Position numbers and translations under genes: made by a program | Part shown: piece by piece, positions 1 to 10,875 of the stretch | Numbering within the stretch: the first letter of the stretch is position 1 | Layout: every line of letters starts with the position of its first letter | Source of the DNA: Megaleporinus macrocephalus | Lineage: Eukaryota; Chordata; Actinopteri; Characiformes; Anostomidae | NCBI GenBank assembly: GCA_021613375.1 | Contig: CM038705.1 | Coordinates: 10,864,711 to 10,928,710 of the forward strand | Reading direction: 5' to 3' | DNA: 64,000 nt | Notes under the pieces: model-generated | The model's database searches: none | What the model was told of the DNA's origin: nothing | The model's input: only the letters and a program-made list of their open reading frames with translations

Positions 1-360
1 GTGCGGCCGCTCTGTTCTGTCGCTCAGTGATGCGTACACTAGCTAAAGGTGTGCGACTGAACGCCTGTGTCAGCAGTCAGTACACCATACACTGACTTAA
101 TTCACTCATTAGATACGATACCTTCAGACATCTGGTGTATACACGCTTGCGCCCCCCCCACCCCCCCCCTGCCGGCCCGGGGTCAATCCCCTCTTTGGCA
201 CGCTGAACCTTATTTATATTGTATGCATAGTTTTAGTGCCTTCACACGACTGGAGAGCTGCCAGGCGCACACATACACAGAGTAGCGAGGGGCTCGCACA
301 AAACATCATGATTCAAAACACAGCTTGCGGTAAGATGTGTTAATAATTCAGCAGCGAGCG
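1..360. other. Non-repetitive flank
   Basis: Mixed-composition sequence with no gene or recognised repeat. The one oddity is a C-run at 152-169 broken by a single A, followed by a GC-rich stretch. The short open frame at 67-285 has no domain character. Confidence 0.5.
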
Positions 361-386
361 CACACGCACACACACACACACACACG
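361..386. repeat. (CA)n microsatellite
   Basis: A run of CA with two CG interruptions. It resembles the other CA arrays of the window at 4159-4188, 15534-15574, 15679-15704, 20633-20660, 37901-37930, 39842-39876 and 58022-58042. Confidence 0.9.
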
Positions 387-720
387 CAGAGGCAGGTCTA
401 TCAGCACGCCCATGCAGGCAGCACCACCGGCTCTTTACACATTTTCAATCTGTGTTATGCCGTTTCGTCAGACGCTAAAGCTCAAATGAAACATTAACAG
501 AGCCTCAGCTCCAGTGCGTCTCCGCAGTTTACGATCATAAACCGGAATCTCTTTTTCCTCCGAGCCAAATCCGCAGAGCCTATTAAACACCAGACGCTCG
601 CCAAACAGCGCAGTGGCTACCTGGGACTGGAAGAGCTGGGCCTTCACTCCGGGCCGGGAATGTCAAACACAGAGGAAAACCCACCGCCACGGTGAAGCTA
701 GAGTGCCTGTGGTATTCTAG
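387..720. other. Possible conserved noncoding element
   Basis: About 330 bases of balanced composition without repeats or a coding frame, between a CA microsatellite and a minisatellite. It has the look of conserved noncoding sequence in fish, with short homeobox- and E-box-like words. This is inference only, and no conservation data were available. Confidence 0.25.
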
Positions 721-782
721 CAGTATGTTAGCTGGTGTTACAGTTTAGTGTTACAGAAATTTAGCTAGTGTTCCAGATTACC

Positions 783-3280
783 TGTACACAGGTAGGTGAA
801 GGTAGTGTTACAGTTTATCTGTACACAGGTAGGTGAAGGTAGTGTTACAGTTTACGTGTACACAGGTAGGTGAAGGTAGTGTTACAGTTTATCTGTACAC
901 AGGTAGGTGAAGGTAGTGTTACAGTTTACCTGTACACAGGTAGGTGAAGGTAGTGTTACAGTTTATCTGTACACAGGTAGGTGAAGGTAGTGTTACAGTT
1001 TACGTGTACACAGGTAGGTGAAGGTAGTGTTACAGTTTATCTGTACACAGGTAGGTGAAGGTAGTGTTACAGTTTATCTGTACACAGGTAGGTGAAGGTA
1101 GTGTTACAGTTTACCTGTACACAGGTAGGTGAAGGTAGTGCTACAGTTTATCTGTACACAGGTAGGTGAAGGCAGTGTTACAGTTTACGTGTACACAGGT
1201 AGGTGAAGGTAGTGTTACAGTTTATCTGTACACAGGTAGGTGAAGGTAGTGTTACAGTTTATCTGTACACAGGTAGGTGAAGGTAGTGTTACAGTTTATC
1301 TGTACACAGGTAGGTGAAGGTAGTGTTACAGTTTACATGTACACAGGTAGGTGAAGGTAGTGTTACAGTTTATCTGTACACAGGTAGTTGAAGGTAGTGT
1401 TACAGTTTACCTGTACACAGGTAGGTGAAGGTAGTGTTACAGTTTACATGTACACAGGTAGGTGAAGGTAGTGTTACAGTTTATCTGTACACAGGTAGGT
1501 GAAGGTAGTGTTACAGTTTATCTGTACACAGGTTGGTGAAGGTAGTGTTACAGTTTACATGTACACAGGTAGGTGAAGGTAGTGTTACAGTTTATCTGTA
1601 CACAGGTTGGTGAAGATAGTGTTACAGTTTACCTGTACACAGGTAGGTGAAGGTAGTGTTACAGTTTACGTGTACACAGGTAGGTGAAGGTAGTGTTACA
1701 GTTTATCTGTACACAGGTAGGTGAAGGTAGTGTTACAGTTTACGTGTACACAGGTAGGTGAAGGTAGTGTTACAGTTTATCTGTACACAGGTAGGTGAAG
1801 GTAGTGTTACAGTTTACCTGTACACAGGTAGGTGAAGGTAGTGTTACAGTTTATCTGTACACAGGTAGGTGAAGGTAGTGTTACAGTTTACATGTACACA
1901 GGTAGGTGAAGGTAGTGTTACAGTTTACCTGTACACAGGTAGGTGAAGGTAGTGTTACAGTTTACATGTACACAGGTAGGTGAAGGTAGTGTTACAGTTT
2001 ATCTGTACACAGGTTGGTGAAGATAGTGTTACAGTTTACCTGTACACAGGTAGGTGAAGGTAGTGTTACAGTTTACGTGTACACAGGTAGGTGAAGGTAG
2101 TGTTACAGTTTATCTGTACACAGGTAGGTGAAGGTAGTGTTACAGTTTACCTGTACACAGGTAGGTGAAGGTAGTGTTACAGTTTATCTGTACACAGGTA
2201 GGTGAAGGTAGTGTTACAGTTTATCTGTACACAGGTAGTTGAAGGTAGTGTTACAGTTTACCTGTACACAGGTAGGTGAAGGTAGTGTTACAGTTTACAT
2301 GTACACAGGTAGGTGAAGGTAGTGTTACAGTTTATCTGTACACAGGTAGGTGAAGGTAGTGTTACAGTTTATCTGTACACAGGTTGGTGAAGGTAGTGTT
2401 ACAGTTTATCTGTACACAGGTAGTTGAAGGTAGTGTTACAGTTTACCTGTACACAGGTAGGTGAAGGTAGTGTTACAGTTTACCTGTACACAGGTAGGTG
2501 AAGGTAGTGTTACAGTTTACATGTACACAGGTAGGTGAAGGTAGTGTTACAGTTTATCTGTACACAGGTTGGTGAAGATAGTGTTACAGTTTACCTGTAC
2601 ACAGGTAGGTGAAGGTAGTGTTACAGTTTACGTGTACACAGGTAGGTGAAGGTAGTGTTACAGTTTATCTGTACACAGGTAGGTGAAGGTAGTGTTACAG
2701 TTTACGTGTACACAGGTAGGTGAAGGTAGTGTTACAGTTTATCTGTACACAGGTAGGTGAAGGTAGTGTTACAGTTTACCTGTACACAGGTAGGTGAAGG
2801 TAGTGTTACAGTTTATCTGTACACAGGTAGGTGAAGGTAGTGTTACAGTTTACATGTACACAGGTAGGTGAAGGTAGTGTTACAGTTTACCTGTACACAG
2901 GTTGGTGAAGGTGGTGTTACAGTTTACCTGTACACAGGTAGGTGAAGGTAGTGTTACAGTTTATCTGTACACAGGTAGGTGAAGGTAGTGTTACAGTTTA
3001 TCTGTACACAGGTAGGTGAAGGTAGTGTTACAGTTTATCTGTACACAGGTAGGTGAAGCTAGTGTTACAGTTTATCTGTACACAGGTAGGTGAAGGTAGT
3101 GTTACAGTTTATCTGTACACAGGTAGGTGAAGGTAGTGTTAGACAGTTTACCTGTACACAGGTAGGTGAAGGTAGTGTTACAGTTTACCTGTACACAGGT
3201 AGGTGAAGGTAGTGTTACAGTTTACCTGTACACAGGTAGGTGAAGGTAGTGTTACAGTTTACATGTACACAGGTAGGTGT
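783..3280. repeat. 37-bp minisatellite, about 68 units
   Basis: The motif TGTACACAGG recurs every 37 bases from 783, almost without slippage, until a 2-base insertion near 3140. Most variation is in the two bases just before that motif (TC, CC, CG or CA). In the CC units these bases complete a near-palindrome, TACCTGT-AC-ACAGGTA. Secondary variants (GGTTGG, TAGTTG, GAAGATA) recur at exact multiples of 37. A degenerate precursor-like stretch with GTGTTACAG and GTGTTCCAG lies at 735-782. The array has no open frame of note. Confidence 0.97.
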
Positions 3281-3790
3281 AACTCACTACACTCCATACC
3301 ACCCACTCTCATTGGACAGTTTATCAGCTTCAGCTATCATATAGAAGCAATTTGTATTTCTACAATCATAGAATGTAGTCTATACGTTTCTCTATAAACT
3401 TTGTAAGACCCCTCTTACCCTGTTCTTCCAGTTTTTGCTATCTTGTTGCTGCAACAACTGACTACAGCCTAGTTATCAATCACAGTCAGCGATATATCTA
3501 GGAAAAGTTCTTTGTTTCCCACAACATTAGTCCCTCCAAATAAAGAATGCGGTTAGGTTGTTTTGATATAGTTTAATCTGATGCATTAGGTCTCCAGCTT
3601 CTGGAGGTCTAACCAGAGAGCTCACTTGACTGCATGGACCAAGATCCATCCTAATCAATGAATGAACCAGGTGCATCAGCAAAACAGTTAACCAGTAGAA
3701 CAAGAATTTGTCCCAAAGAAAATTAGCTCTAAACAGCTACAGACATTTACAAATAAATAAATGAATAAATAAATAAACCAACAGCACCGG
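3281..3790. other. Unremarkable AT-rich flank
   Basis: Non-repetitive sequence to the right of the minisatellite, with a short AAATAAAT-type run at 3751-3776. No gene, recognised transposon or clear regulatory structure is visible. Confidence 0.5.
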
Positions 3791-4100
3791 AAAAAAACAC
3801 CCTCTAAAAGTTAATGGAGGTACGCTGCAGCATCGCTGATGTATCTCCAACTAGTTAGCTACCACTCTATGCACTCCCAGCACTACAGATTTCTTTTTCG
3901 TTTTGAATCAGCAGAAGTGTCAGAGCTCCGATCCCAGCTGGCTGCTGAAGTCATAGCCTGTCCCTCACAATCCCGCAGTCATATATGCAGATGGAGCTGC
4001 TGGGGCTCCAAGGGGCCGCGGTTGCTGGGATCCGTAAGACGTGTATTAGGGACCCCATCAAATATTCATGGAGATGAAATGGGAACTTTGGAATGGTAAC
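3791..4100. other. Possible conserved noncoding element
   Basis: Balanced-composition block holding CAGCTG-type words, an ATATGCAG word and a GATCCGTAAG stretch, with no repeat signature. The 86-codon open frame at 3839-4099 has no recognisable domain and is probably chance. Confidence 0.22.
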
Positions 4101-4156
4101 TTTTTTTTTTTACCTACGTGTTTATGCTAATGCTTCCCAGTGGAGGACCTTGCACA

Positions 4157-4158
<2 letters not shown>

Positions 4159-4188
<30 letters not shown>
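4159..4188. repeat. (CA)n microsatellite
   Basis: Uninterrupted CA run following an imperfect CACACTCA start. Confidence 0.95.
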
Positions 4189-4189
<1 letters not shown>

Positions 4190-4321
4190 CTTCTTGGTAT
4201 TCATAGCTATGCGACTTAAATTTCAGTGCTGAAAAGGTGGCTGTTGTTATGGGTCTGGAAAGGTACACAGTGTAAATGAACACATTGTTTTTAATACAAG
4301 TGTGTATTGTAGATACACATT

Positions 4322-6800
4322 CACTACCCACTTTAGTGGAAAAGCCTACCTTGCACCTTCACTCACTGGCCACTTTATTAGAAACACCTCCTTGAACTTC
4401 CACTCACTGGCCACTGTGTTAGGAATACAAGCCTTGTACTTCCTCTGACTGGCCACTATATTAGAAGAAACAGCCTTGCATTACCTACCGCTTGCCATTT
4501 TATAAGAAACACCTAGTTATTTGTACCTCTGATTGGCCACTTTATTAGAAACACCAACATGTACTTCCACTAACTGGCCACTTAATAAGAAACACCCACC
4601 TTCTACATCCACTCACTGGACACTTAATAAGAAACACCCACCTTCTACGTCCACTCACTGGACACTTAATAAGAAACACCCACCTTCTACGTCCACTCAC
4701 TGGCCACCTTGTTAGAAACACGTACCTTGTACATACACTCACTGGCCACTTAATTAGAAACACTCTCATGTAGTTCCAGTCGCTGACCACTTAATAAGAA
4801 ACACCCACCTTCTACGTCCACTCACTGGCCACTTTGTTAGAAACACCTACCTTCTATGTCCACTCATTGGCCACTTTATTAGAAACAACCCCATCCACAC
4901 CCACTCACTGGCCACTTTGTTGGAAACACATACCTTCTCCTTCCACTCACTGGCCACTTTATTAGAAACACCTACCTTCCACGTCCACTCACTGGCCACT
5001 TTATTAGAAACAACCCCATCCACACCCACTCACTGGCCACTTTGTTGGAAACACATACCTTCTACATCCACTCACTGGCCACTTAATTGGAAACACTCTT
5101 ATGTACTTCCAGTCGCTGACCACTTAATAAGAAACACCTACCTTCTACGTCCACTCACTGGACACTTAATAAGAAACACCCACCTTCTACGTCCACTCAC
5201 TGGACACTTAATAAGAAACACCCACCTTCTACCTCCACTCACTGGTCACTTAATAAGAAACACCCACCTTCTACGTCCACTCACTGGACATTTAATAAGA
5301 AACACCTACCTTCTACGTCCACTCACTGGACACTTAATAAGAAACACCTACCTTCTACGTCCACTCACTGGACACTTAATAAGAAACACCCACCTTCTAC
5401 GTCCACTCACTGGTCACTTAATAAGAAACACCTACCTTCTACGTCCACTCACTGGACACTTAATAAGAAACACCTACCTTCTACGTCCACTCACTGGCCA
5501 CTTAATAAGAAACACCCACCTTCTACGTCCACTCACTGGACACTTAATAAGAAACACCCACCTTCTACGTCCACTCACTGGACACTTAATAAGAAACACC
5601 CACCTTCTACGTCCACTCACTGGTCACTTAATAAGAAACACCTACCTTCTACGTCCACTCACTGGACACTTAATAAGAAACACCCACCTTCTACGTCCAC
5701 TCACTGGTCACTTAATAAGAAACACCTACCTTCTACGTCCACTCACTGGACACTTAATAAGAAACACCCACCTTCTACGTCCACTCACTGGACACTTAAT
5801 AAGAAACACCTACCTTCTACGTCCACTCACTGGTCACTTAATAAGAAACACCCACCTTCTACGTCCACTCACTGGACACTTAATAAGAAACACCTACCTT
5901 CTACATCCACTCACTGGACACTTAATAAGAAACACCCACCTTCTACGTCCACTCACTGGTCACTTAATAAGAAACACCTACCTTCTACGTCCACTCACTG
6001 GACACTTAATAAGAAACACCCACCTTCTACGTCCACTCACTGGCCACTTAATAAGAAACACCCACCTTCTACGTCCACTCACTGGCCACTTTGTTAGAAA
6101 CACATACCTTGTACATACGCTCACTGGCCACTTAATTAGAAACACTCTCATGTAGTTCCAGTCGCTGACCACTTAATAAGAAACACCTACCTTCTACATC
6201 CACTCACTGGCCACTTAATAAGAAACACCCACCTTCTACGTCCACTCACTGGCCACTTTGTTAGAAACACATACCTTGTACATACGCTCACTGGCCACTT
6301 AATTAGAAACACTCTCATGTAGTTCCAGTCGCTGACCACTTAATAAGAAACACCCACCTTCTACGTCCACTCACTGGACACTTCATTAGAAACACCGACA
6401 TTCTATGTTCACTCACTGGCCACTTTATTAGAAACAACCCCATCCACACCCACTCACTGGCCACTTTGTTGGAAACACATTCTTTCTACGTCCAATCACT
6501 GGCCACTTTATTAGAAACAACCCCATCCACACCCACTCACTGGCCACTTTGTTGGAAACACATACCTTCTACATCCACTCACTGGCCACTTAATTAGAAA
6601 CACTCTCATCTACTTCCAGTCGCTGACCACTTAATAAGAAACACCCACCTTCTACGTCCACTCACTGGACACTTCATTAGAAACACCGACATTCTATGTT
6701 CACTCACTGGACACTTGATTAGAAACACCCCCTTTACTTCCTCTTACTGGCCACTTTATTAGAAACTCCTACTACATTTCATTTATTAGAAACACCACCA
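4322..6800. repeat. 42-bp minisatellite resembling a Tc1 terminal repeat
   Basis: The motif CACTCACTGGCCACTT, followed by AATAAGAAACACC or TATTAGAAACACC, recurs about every 42 bases, roughly 57 times. It is degenerate before about 4550 and after 6700 and very uniform at 5130-6080. The core CACTGGCCACTTTATTAG closely resembles the terminal repeat of a widespread fish Tc1-like transposon. A damaged copy of that element lies at 58179-59591, and its right end reads the same on the opposite strand. Variant units carrying CAACCCCATCC or GTAGTTCCAGTCGCTGACC recur as blocks. Because 42 is 14 codons, the array opens a 412-codon frame that is an artefact. Confidence 0.95.
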
Positions 6801-7309
6801 CTACATAGGTGTACAGTTCTAAACAGTAGCCCTCTCAAGTGATCAGAGCCCTCTACCCCATTCGCCATTAATCAGTTTCTAACCACAAGACATGTTACTG
6901 CTGTTTATACTCACAGACAAGAGACAGAAACTGATAAACAGCTCAGCACGAGAAGCGGAGAGAGAGAAGAACAGTCAGAACATCGACTGAATAGAGAGAG
7001 AAGCATGTAGTTATCATCATTACGTGGAATCTGTATCTGAGCAGTTCTTGTCCTCCTCTCTCTCACTGGAAATCATTTTGTTATGCTGTTTACTTTTATA
7101 TCTGAATCGATGATGCAGGTCTGGTATGGACCTGGGTCTGGGTCTGGGCCTGCCCCAGACTGATCACAGGCCTAACCAGGGAAGAAAACTTCTTAAGTTG
7201 CTGAGTTCTCATTCAAACCTCCAATCACTGCACACCAACTGCTGCTGACCACCACTGACTCAAGCCTTCAGGTGGTCTTCAGCTCAACAGTGTTTGAAGC
7301 TCTGTTATT
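6801..7309. other. Non-repetitive spacer
   Basis: Mostly unique sequence between the 42-bp array and the pyrimidine tract. It contains short GAGAGA stretches near 6955-7005 and a small GGGTCTGG internal repetition near 7130-7150. No gene is visible. Confidence 0.5.
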
Positions 7310-7333
7310 TATATATATATATATATATATATA
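7310..7333. repeat. (TA)n microsatellite
   Basis: Short pure TA run immediately before the long pyrimidine tract. Confidence 0.9.
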
Positions 7334-8812
7334 CTTCTCTTTTACTCATTCTGTTTCTTTTTGTCCTCCTCTTTGTTCTCTCCTTCCTTTCTGTCTCTCT
7401 GTCTGTGTCTCTATTTCTTTCCTGTCTCTCTGTCTGTCTCTCCATCCATCTCTCCCTTCTTTCTGCCTCTTTGTCCGTCTCTCTTTGTCGGTCCCTCCTT
7501 CCTTTCTGTCTCTTTCCATTTCCTTTCTTTCTCTCACTCTCCGTGTCTGTAACTGTCTCTCTCTCTCTTTTTCTCTCTCCCTGTCTCTGTCTCTCTCTCC
7601 CAGTCTGTATCTGTCTCTCTCTTTCTCTCTCTTCCTGTCTCTATCTCTCTCTCCCAGTCTGTATCTCTCTCTCTCTCCTTTCTCTTTCTCCCTGTCTCTG
7701 TCCCTCTTTCCTTTCTCTCTCTCCCTGTCTGTATCTGTCTCTCTTTCTCTCTTTTCTCTCTCTCCCTGTCTGTACCTGTCTCTCTCTCTCCTTTCTCTCT
7801 CTCCCTGTCTGTATCTGTCTCTCTTTCTCTCTTTTCTCTCTCTCCCTGTCTGTACCTGTCTCTCTCTCTCTTTTCTCTCTCTCCCTGTCTGTACTGGCCT
7901 CTCTCTCCTTTCTCTCTCTCCCTGTCTGTACTGGTCTCTCTCTCTCCTTTCTCTCTCTCCCTGTCTGTATCCGTCTCTCTCTCTCCTTTCTCTCTCTCTC
8001 TCTGTCTGTACTGGTCTCTCTCTCCTTTCTCTCTCTCCCTGTCTGTATCCATCTTTCTCTCTCTCCTTTCTCTCTCTCCTTTTCTCTCTCTCCCTCTCTG
8101 TACTGGTCTCTCTCTCCTTTATCTCTCTCCCAGTCTGTATCATTCTCTCTCTCTCTCCTTTCTCTCATTCTCTGTCTGTATCTCTCTCTCTCTCCTTTCT
8201 CTCTTTTCCTGTCTGTATCCGTCTCTATCTCTCCTTTCTCTCTTTCCCTGTTTCTGTCTCTCTCTCTACTTCCTCTCTCTCCCTATCTCTATCTGCCCCT
8301 CTCGTCCTGTCTCCCTGTCTGTATCCATCTCTCTCTCTCCTTTCTTTCTCTTCCTGTCTCTATCTCTCCCTCTCTTTCTTTTCTTTCTCTCTGTATCTTG
8401 CTCACTCCTTTCTCTCTCCCTGTCTGTATCTGTCTCTCTACTTTCTCTCTCTCCCTGTCTGTATCTCTCTCTTATTTCTCTCTCTCCCTGTCTCTATCTG
8501 TCTTTCTCTGTATGTTCTCTCTCTCCATGTCTCTATCTGTCTCTCTCCTTTTTCTCTCTCTGCCTCTATCTGGCTTTCTGTCTTTCTCTCTCTCCGTCTC
8601 TCTCAGTCTGTCTCTGTCTGTCTCTCTCTTTCTTCGTCTCTCTCAGTCTGTCTCTCTCTCTCTCTCTTCGTCTCTCTCAGTCTGTCTCTCTCTCTCTCTC
8701 TCTCTCCCGCTGTCTCTCTCTCTCTCTCTTCGTCTCTCTCAGTCTGTCTCTCTCTCTCTCTCTCTCTCCCGCTGTCTCTCTCTCTCTCCCTCTGTCTCTC
8801 TCTCTCTCAGCA
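7334..8812. repeat. 1.5-kb polypyrimidine tract
   Basis: The + strand is almost entirely C and T with scattered G and very few A. Fuzzy units of CTCTCTCCCTGTCTGTA alternating with CTCTCTCTCCTTTC recur every 35-60 bases. It opens Ser/Leu-rich frames on + and Arg/Glu-rich frames on -, none of them genes. Such tracts can adopt triplex structures, which is known of the class and not shown here. Confidence 0.95.
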
Positions 8813-8928
8813 GCAGTATAGCCGGCGGCTGCAGAAGACTTAAAAAAAATCCATTCAATTTCATTCTAATCATTTACAGCAGGGTGGAGAGAGAAGGAGC
8901 GAGAGAGCATAATCAGTGAAGAACTCCT

Positions 8929-8934
<6 letters not shown>

Positions 8935-8974
<40 letters not shown>
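8935..8974. repeat. (CT)n microsatellite
   Basis: Pure CT run about 120 bases beyond the end of the large polypyrimidine tract. Confidence 0.95.
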
Positions 8975-8977
<3 letters not shown>

Positions 8978-9705
8978 GTTTCTTAGGCTTTAACCCGCTC
9001 TGTTGCTCGAGTGAAGAAGAGATTGTGGGTGAATAAAGCTTCGATTTCATGTCAGACAAATAGGCTGTGTTTACGTACATAAGCTCAGTAAATAGCTTTC
9101 GATTTCTAATTCTCTACAGATAGACTCCCCCCAAATCCCCCCAACAAGCACAGGCACATATATACTCATATCTCCAACACATCCACATCCACTCACACGG
9201 GGTGACATGTTTGAGAAGCATGTCACACACAAACGCACACATGCAGTGAAATCTGATCCGAACAGCGGGCGGAGCGTCCGTCTCCACTGAGGCCTCAGAC
9301 GTTTCTAACCCAACTATCAGCTCCGTCCACCGTACAGCACACCCTACTACACTCTACTACTGCAGATGATGATGAACTGATCTCTAGAAACGTAGAGTTA
9401 AAAAGAAACCAGTCGTTTTAGAGTTTAAAAATAAAAAACAAGCAATATGCGAAGGATTGGGCAACCCAGGAGACTTGAGCTCCCAGATAACGTTGACCAG
9501 TGTCTTCGTTAGGGCTATGGATCGTTAACAAACATCGGTTGGAAAGCTCAGCTGGTTACTTTCTGACTCCCTGTTAAGTTATGCTGTAATAGCCAGATCT
9601 GCCAGTCTCACTGCTGCATCCTAGCAACCCTTTAAACCCTGAACCATGAAACAATTGCCTAAAAATTCAAATTCTTTGAAAGTGGAGTGCATATTAGACA
9701 TTCAA
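8975..9705. other. Non-repetitive spacer
   Basis: Unique-looking sequence with no gene, recognised transposon end or clear regulatory cluster. It includes two short TCACACNCACAC stretches near 9190-9245. Confidence 0.45.
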
Positions 9706-9707
9706 TA

Positions 9708-9740
<33 letters not shown>

Positions 9741-10110
9741 TAGGGGTGGGTATCGCCACTGATTCACAAGGTCCAAGGTCCCAATTCAATTCGATTTCCG
9801 ATTCAATTCAATTCAATTCAATTCAATTCAATATTGATTCATTTAGGGATATTTCAGTTACAATAATATGTTTTATAAATATAAAAAGAGATTTTTAGAG
9901 AACATTAGTGTTTATATGTTTATATTCACTGTATTTGGCCACACCCACTTTCAAGCATGTGTTTCTTCCGCCTTTGTGTTAGAACTTCCGCTCAGCTAAC
10001 CAAAATTTTTAAACACACCCCTAATAATAATAATAATAATATTAATAATAATAGATTATTATATACATAATAATAACAAATAATAATAATAAATTAAATA
10101 ACACTTTGGA
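9706..10110. repeat. (AAT)n microsatellite split by a hAT element
   Basis: AAT repeats run from 9706 to 9740 and resume at 10024, continuing imperfectly to about 10110. The interruption is the transposon at 9741-10023. The simplest reading is one AAT array that was the insertion target. Confidence 0.9.
9741..10023. mobile_element. Non-autonomous hAT element, 283 bp
   Basis: The left end TAGGGGTGGG and the right end CACACCCCTA are inverted copies sharing TAGGGGTG. It is flanked by ATAATAAT at 9733-9740 and at 10024-10031, an 8-base duplication as hAT elements make. The flank is itself an AAT repeat, so the duplication is weaker evidence than usual. Inside is an (ATTCA)n run at about 9799-9831. 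There is no transposase. Confidence 0.8.
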
Positions 10111-10115
10111 CAAAC

Positions 10116-10285
10116 AAGTATCTCCAAAATGGCAACTTTAAAGGAGAAGCCAAAAACTTAATCTTAATTTTACGTGTAAGTCAATGGAATTTTGGAGCCT
10201 TCCTATTGGTCCATTCATCATGAAATTCTCACACAATGTAAACAACAGCTGCTGCATTCAAATGATACAGAAAAATAAAAGATCC
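10116..10285 (+). mobile_element. MITE with AAGTATCTCC ends, copy 1
   Basis: Starts AAGTATCTCCAAAATGG and contains the family words CCATTCATCATGAAA and CAAATGATACAG. It belongs to a dispersed family with other copies at 11900-12053, 12410-12507, 42770-42931, 44857-44985 and 60731-60938. In the best-preserved copy the two ends are inverted repeats. No coding capacity. Confidence 0.75.
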
Positions 10286-10390
10286 AGATGGTTTTCTTTG
10301 GACAGTGGTAATATATATGATTTGTTTTGTATCATATTTAGTACATCTGGGATTTTTTTGCAGTTGTAACTAATGAAAGCATTCAATGTT

Positions 10391-10640
10391 TTAACCCTTT
10401 ATACTCTGAGAACATTTGAAATGTTTACTCGAGTCATTCCTAACTTAGAAAATAACATCTTTCTATATTGTACAACAGTGTTTTACACATTCTGTATCTA
10501 CTACAGTCTTTGGTTCTCCACTAGAGATTAAAACACAGTGCTTGTTTTAGGTGTTTTAGGAAAACAATTATAACAGTGATGAGTTACAGGTCTTCAAAAC
10601 TTGCGTATCAACTATGATTCACTTGGTGTTAAAGGGTTAA
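10391..10640. mobile_element. piggyBac-type MITE, 250 bp
   Basis: The left edge is TTAACCCTTTA and the right edge TAAAGGGTTAA. That is a TTAA target on each side followed by inverted CCCTTTA ends, the signature known for piggyBac-like elements. The interior is AT-rich and has no open frame. The call rests on the ends alone. Confidence 0.65.
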
Positions 10641-10789
10641 TACTATATACTGTTTTGGTTCACTCCAAACAGAACTATTTTCTTTTTTGTTTTGAAAGTT
10701 TAAGAGATGGAAATAAAAAGAAATCTTGCTTAAATATTATGTAAATGTGTCATTTGTTGACTCACTCTTCTATTCACACTGACAGAAAT

Positions 10790-10870
10790 ATGGACTGGGG
10801 GTGCCCAAACTTTTGCCTGCCTCTGTACACTGTATAGGAACGTCCAATGATCCAGAAATGAAAAATCTGG
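10790..10870. mobile_element. Solo Tc1-type end
   Basis: GTGCCCAAACTTTTGCC resembles the terminal motif of the Tc1-type element at 43050-43345 (CCAAACTTTTGACTG). Similar solo ends occur at 37524-37545, 40645-40668 and 41905-41935. Confidence 0.5.
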
Positions 10871-10875
10871 AGCCA

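Noticed and set aside
783..3280. CRISPR-like regular array
   Set aside because: There are no unique spacers: the full 37-base unit is repeated head to tail, in a eukaryotic genome.
4917..6155. A 412-codon open frame with a 14-residue repeat
   Set aside because: The repeat unit is 42 bases, exactly 14 codons, so one good unit keeps the frame open through the array. Unit variation does not preserve codons, and there is no start or splice context.
7272..8919. Frames of over 500 codons rich in Ser and Leu, and opposite Arg/Glu-rich frames
   Set aside because: Direct consequence of a C/T-only strand, which rarely makes stop codons. All three + frames and the opposite strand are partly open, with no domain.
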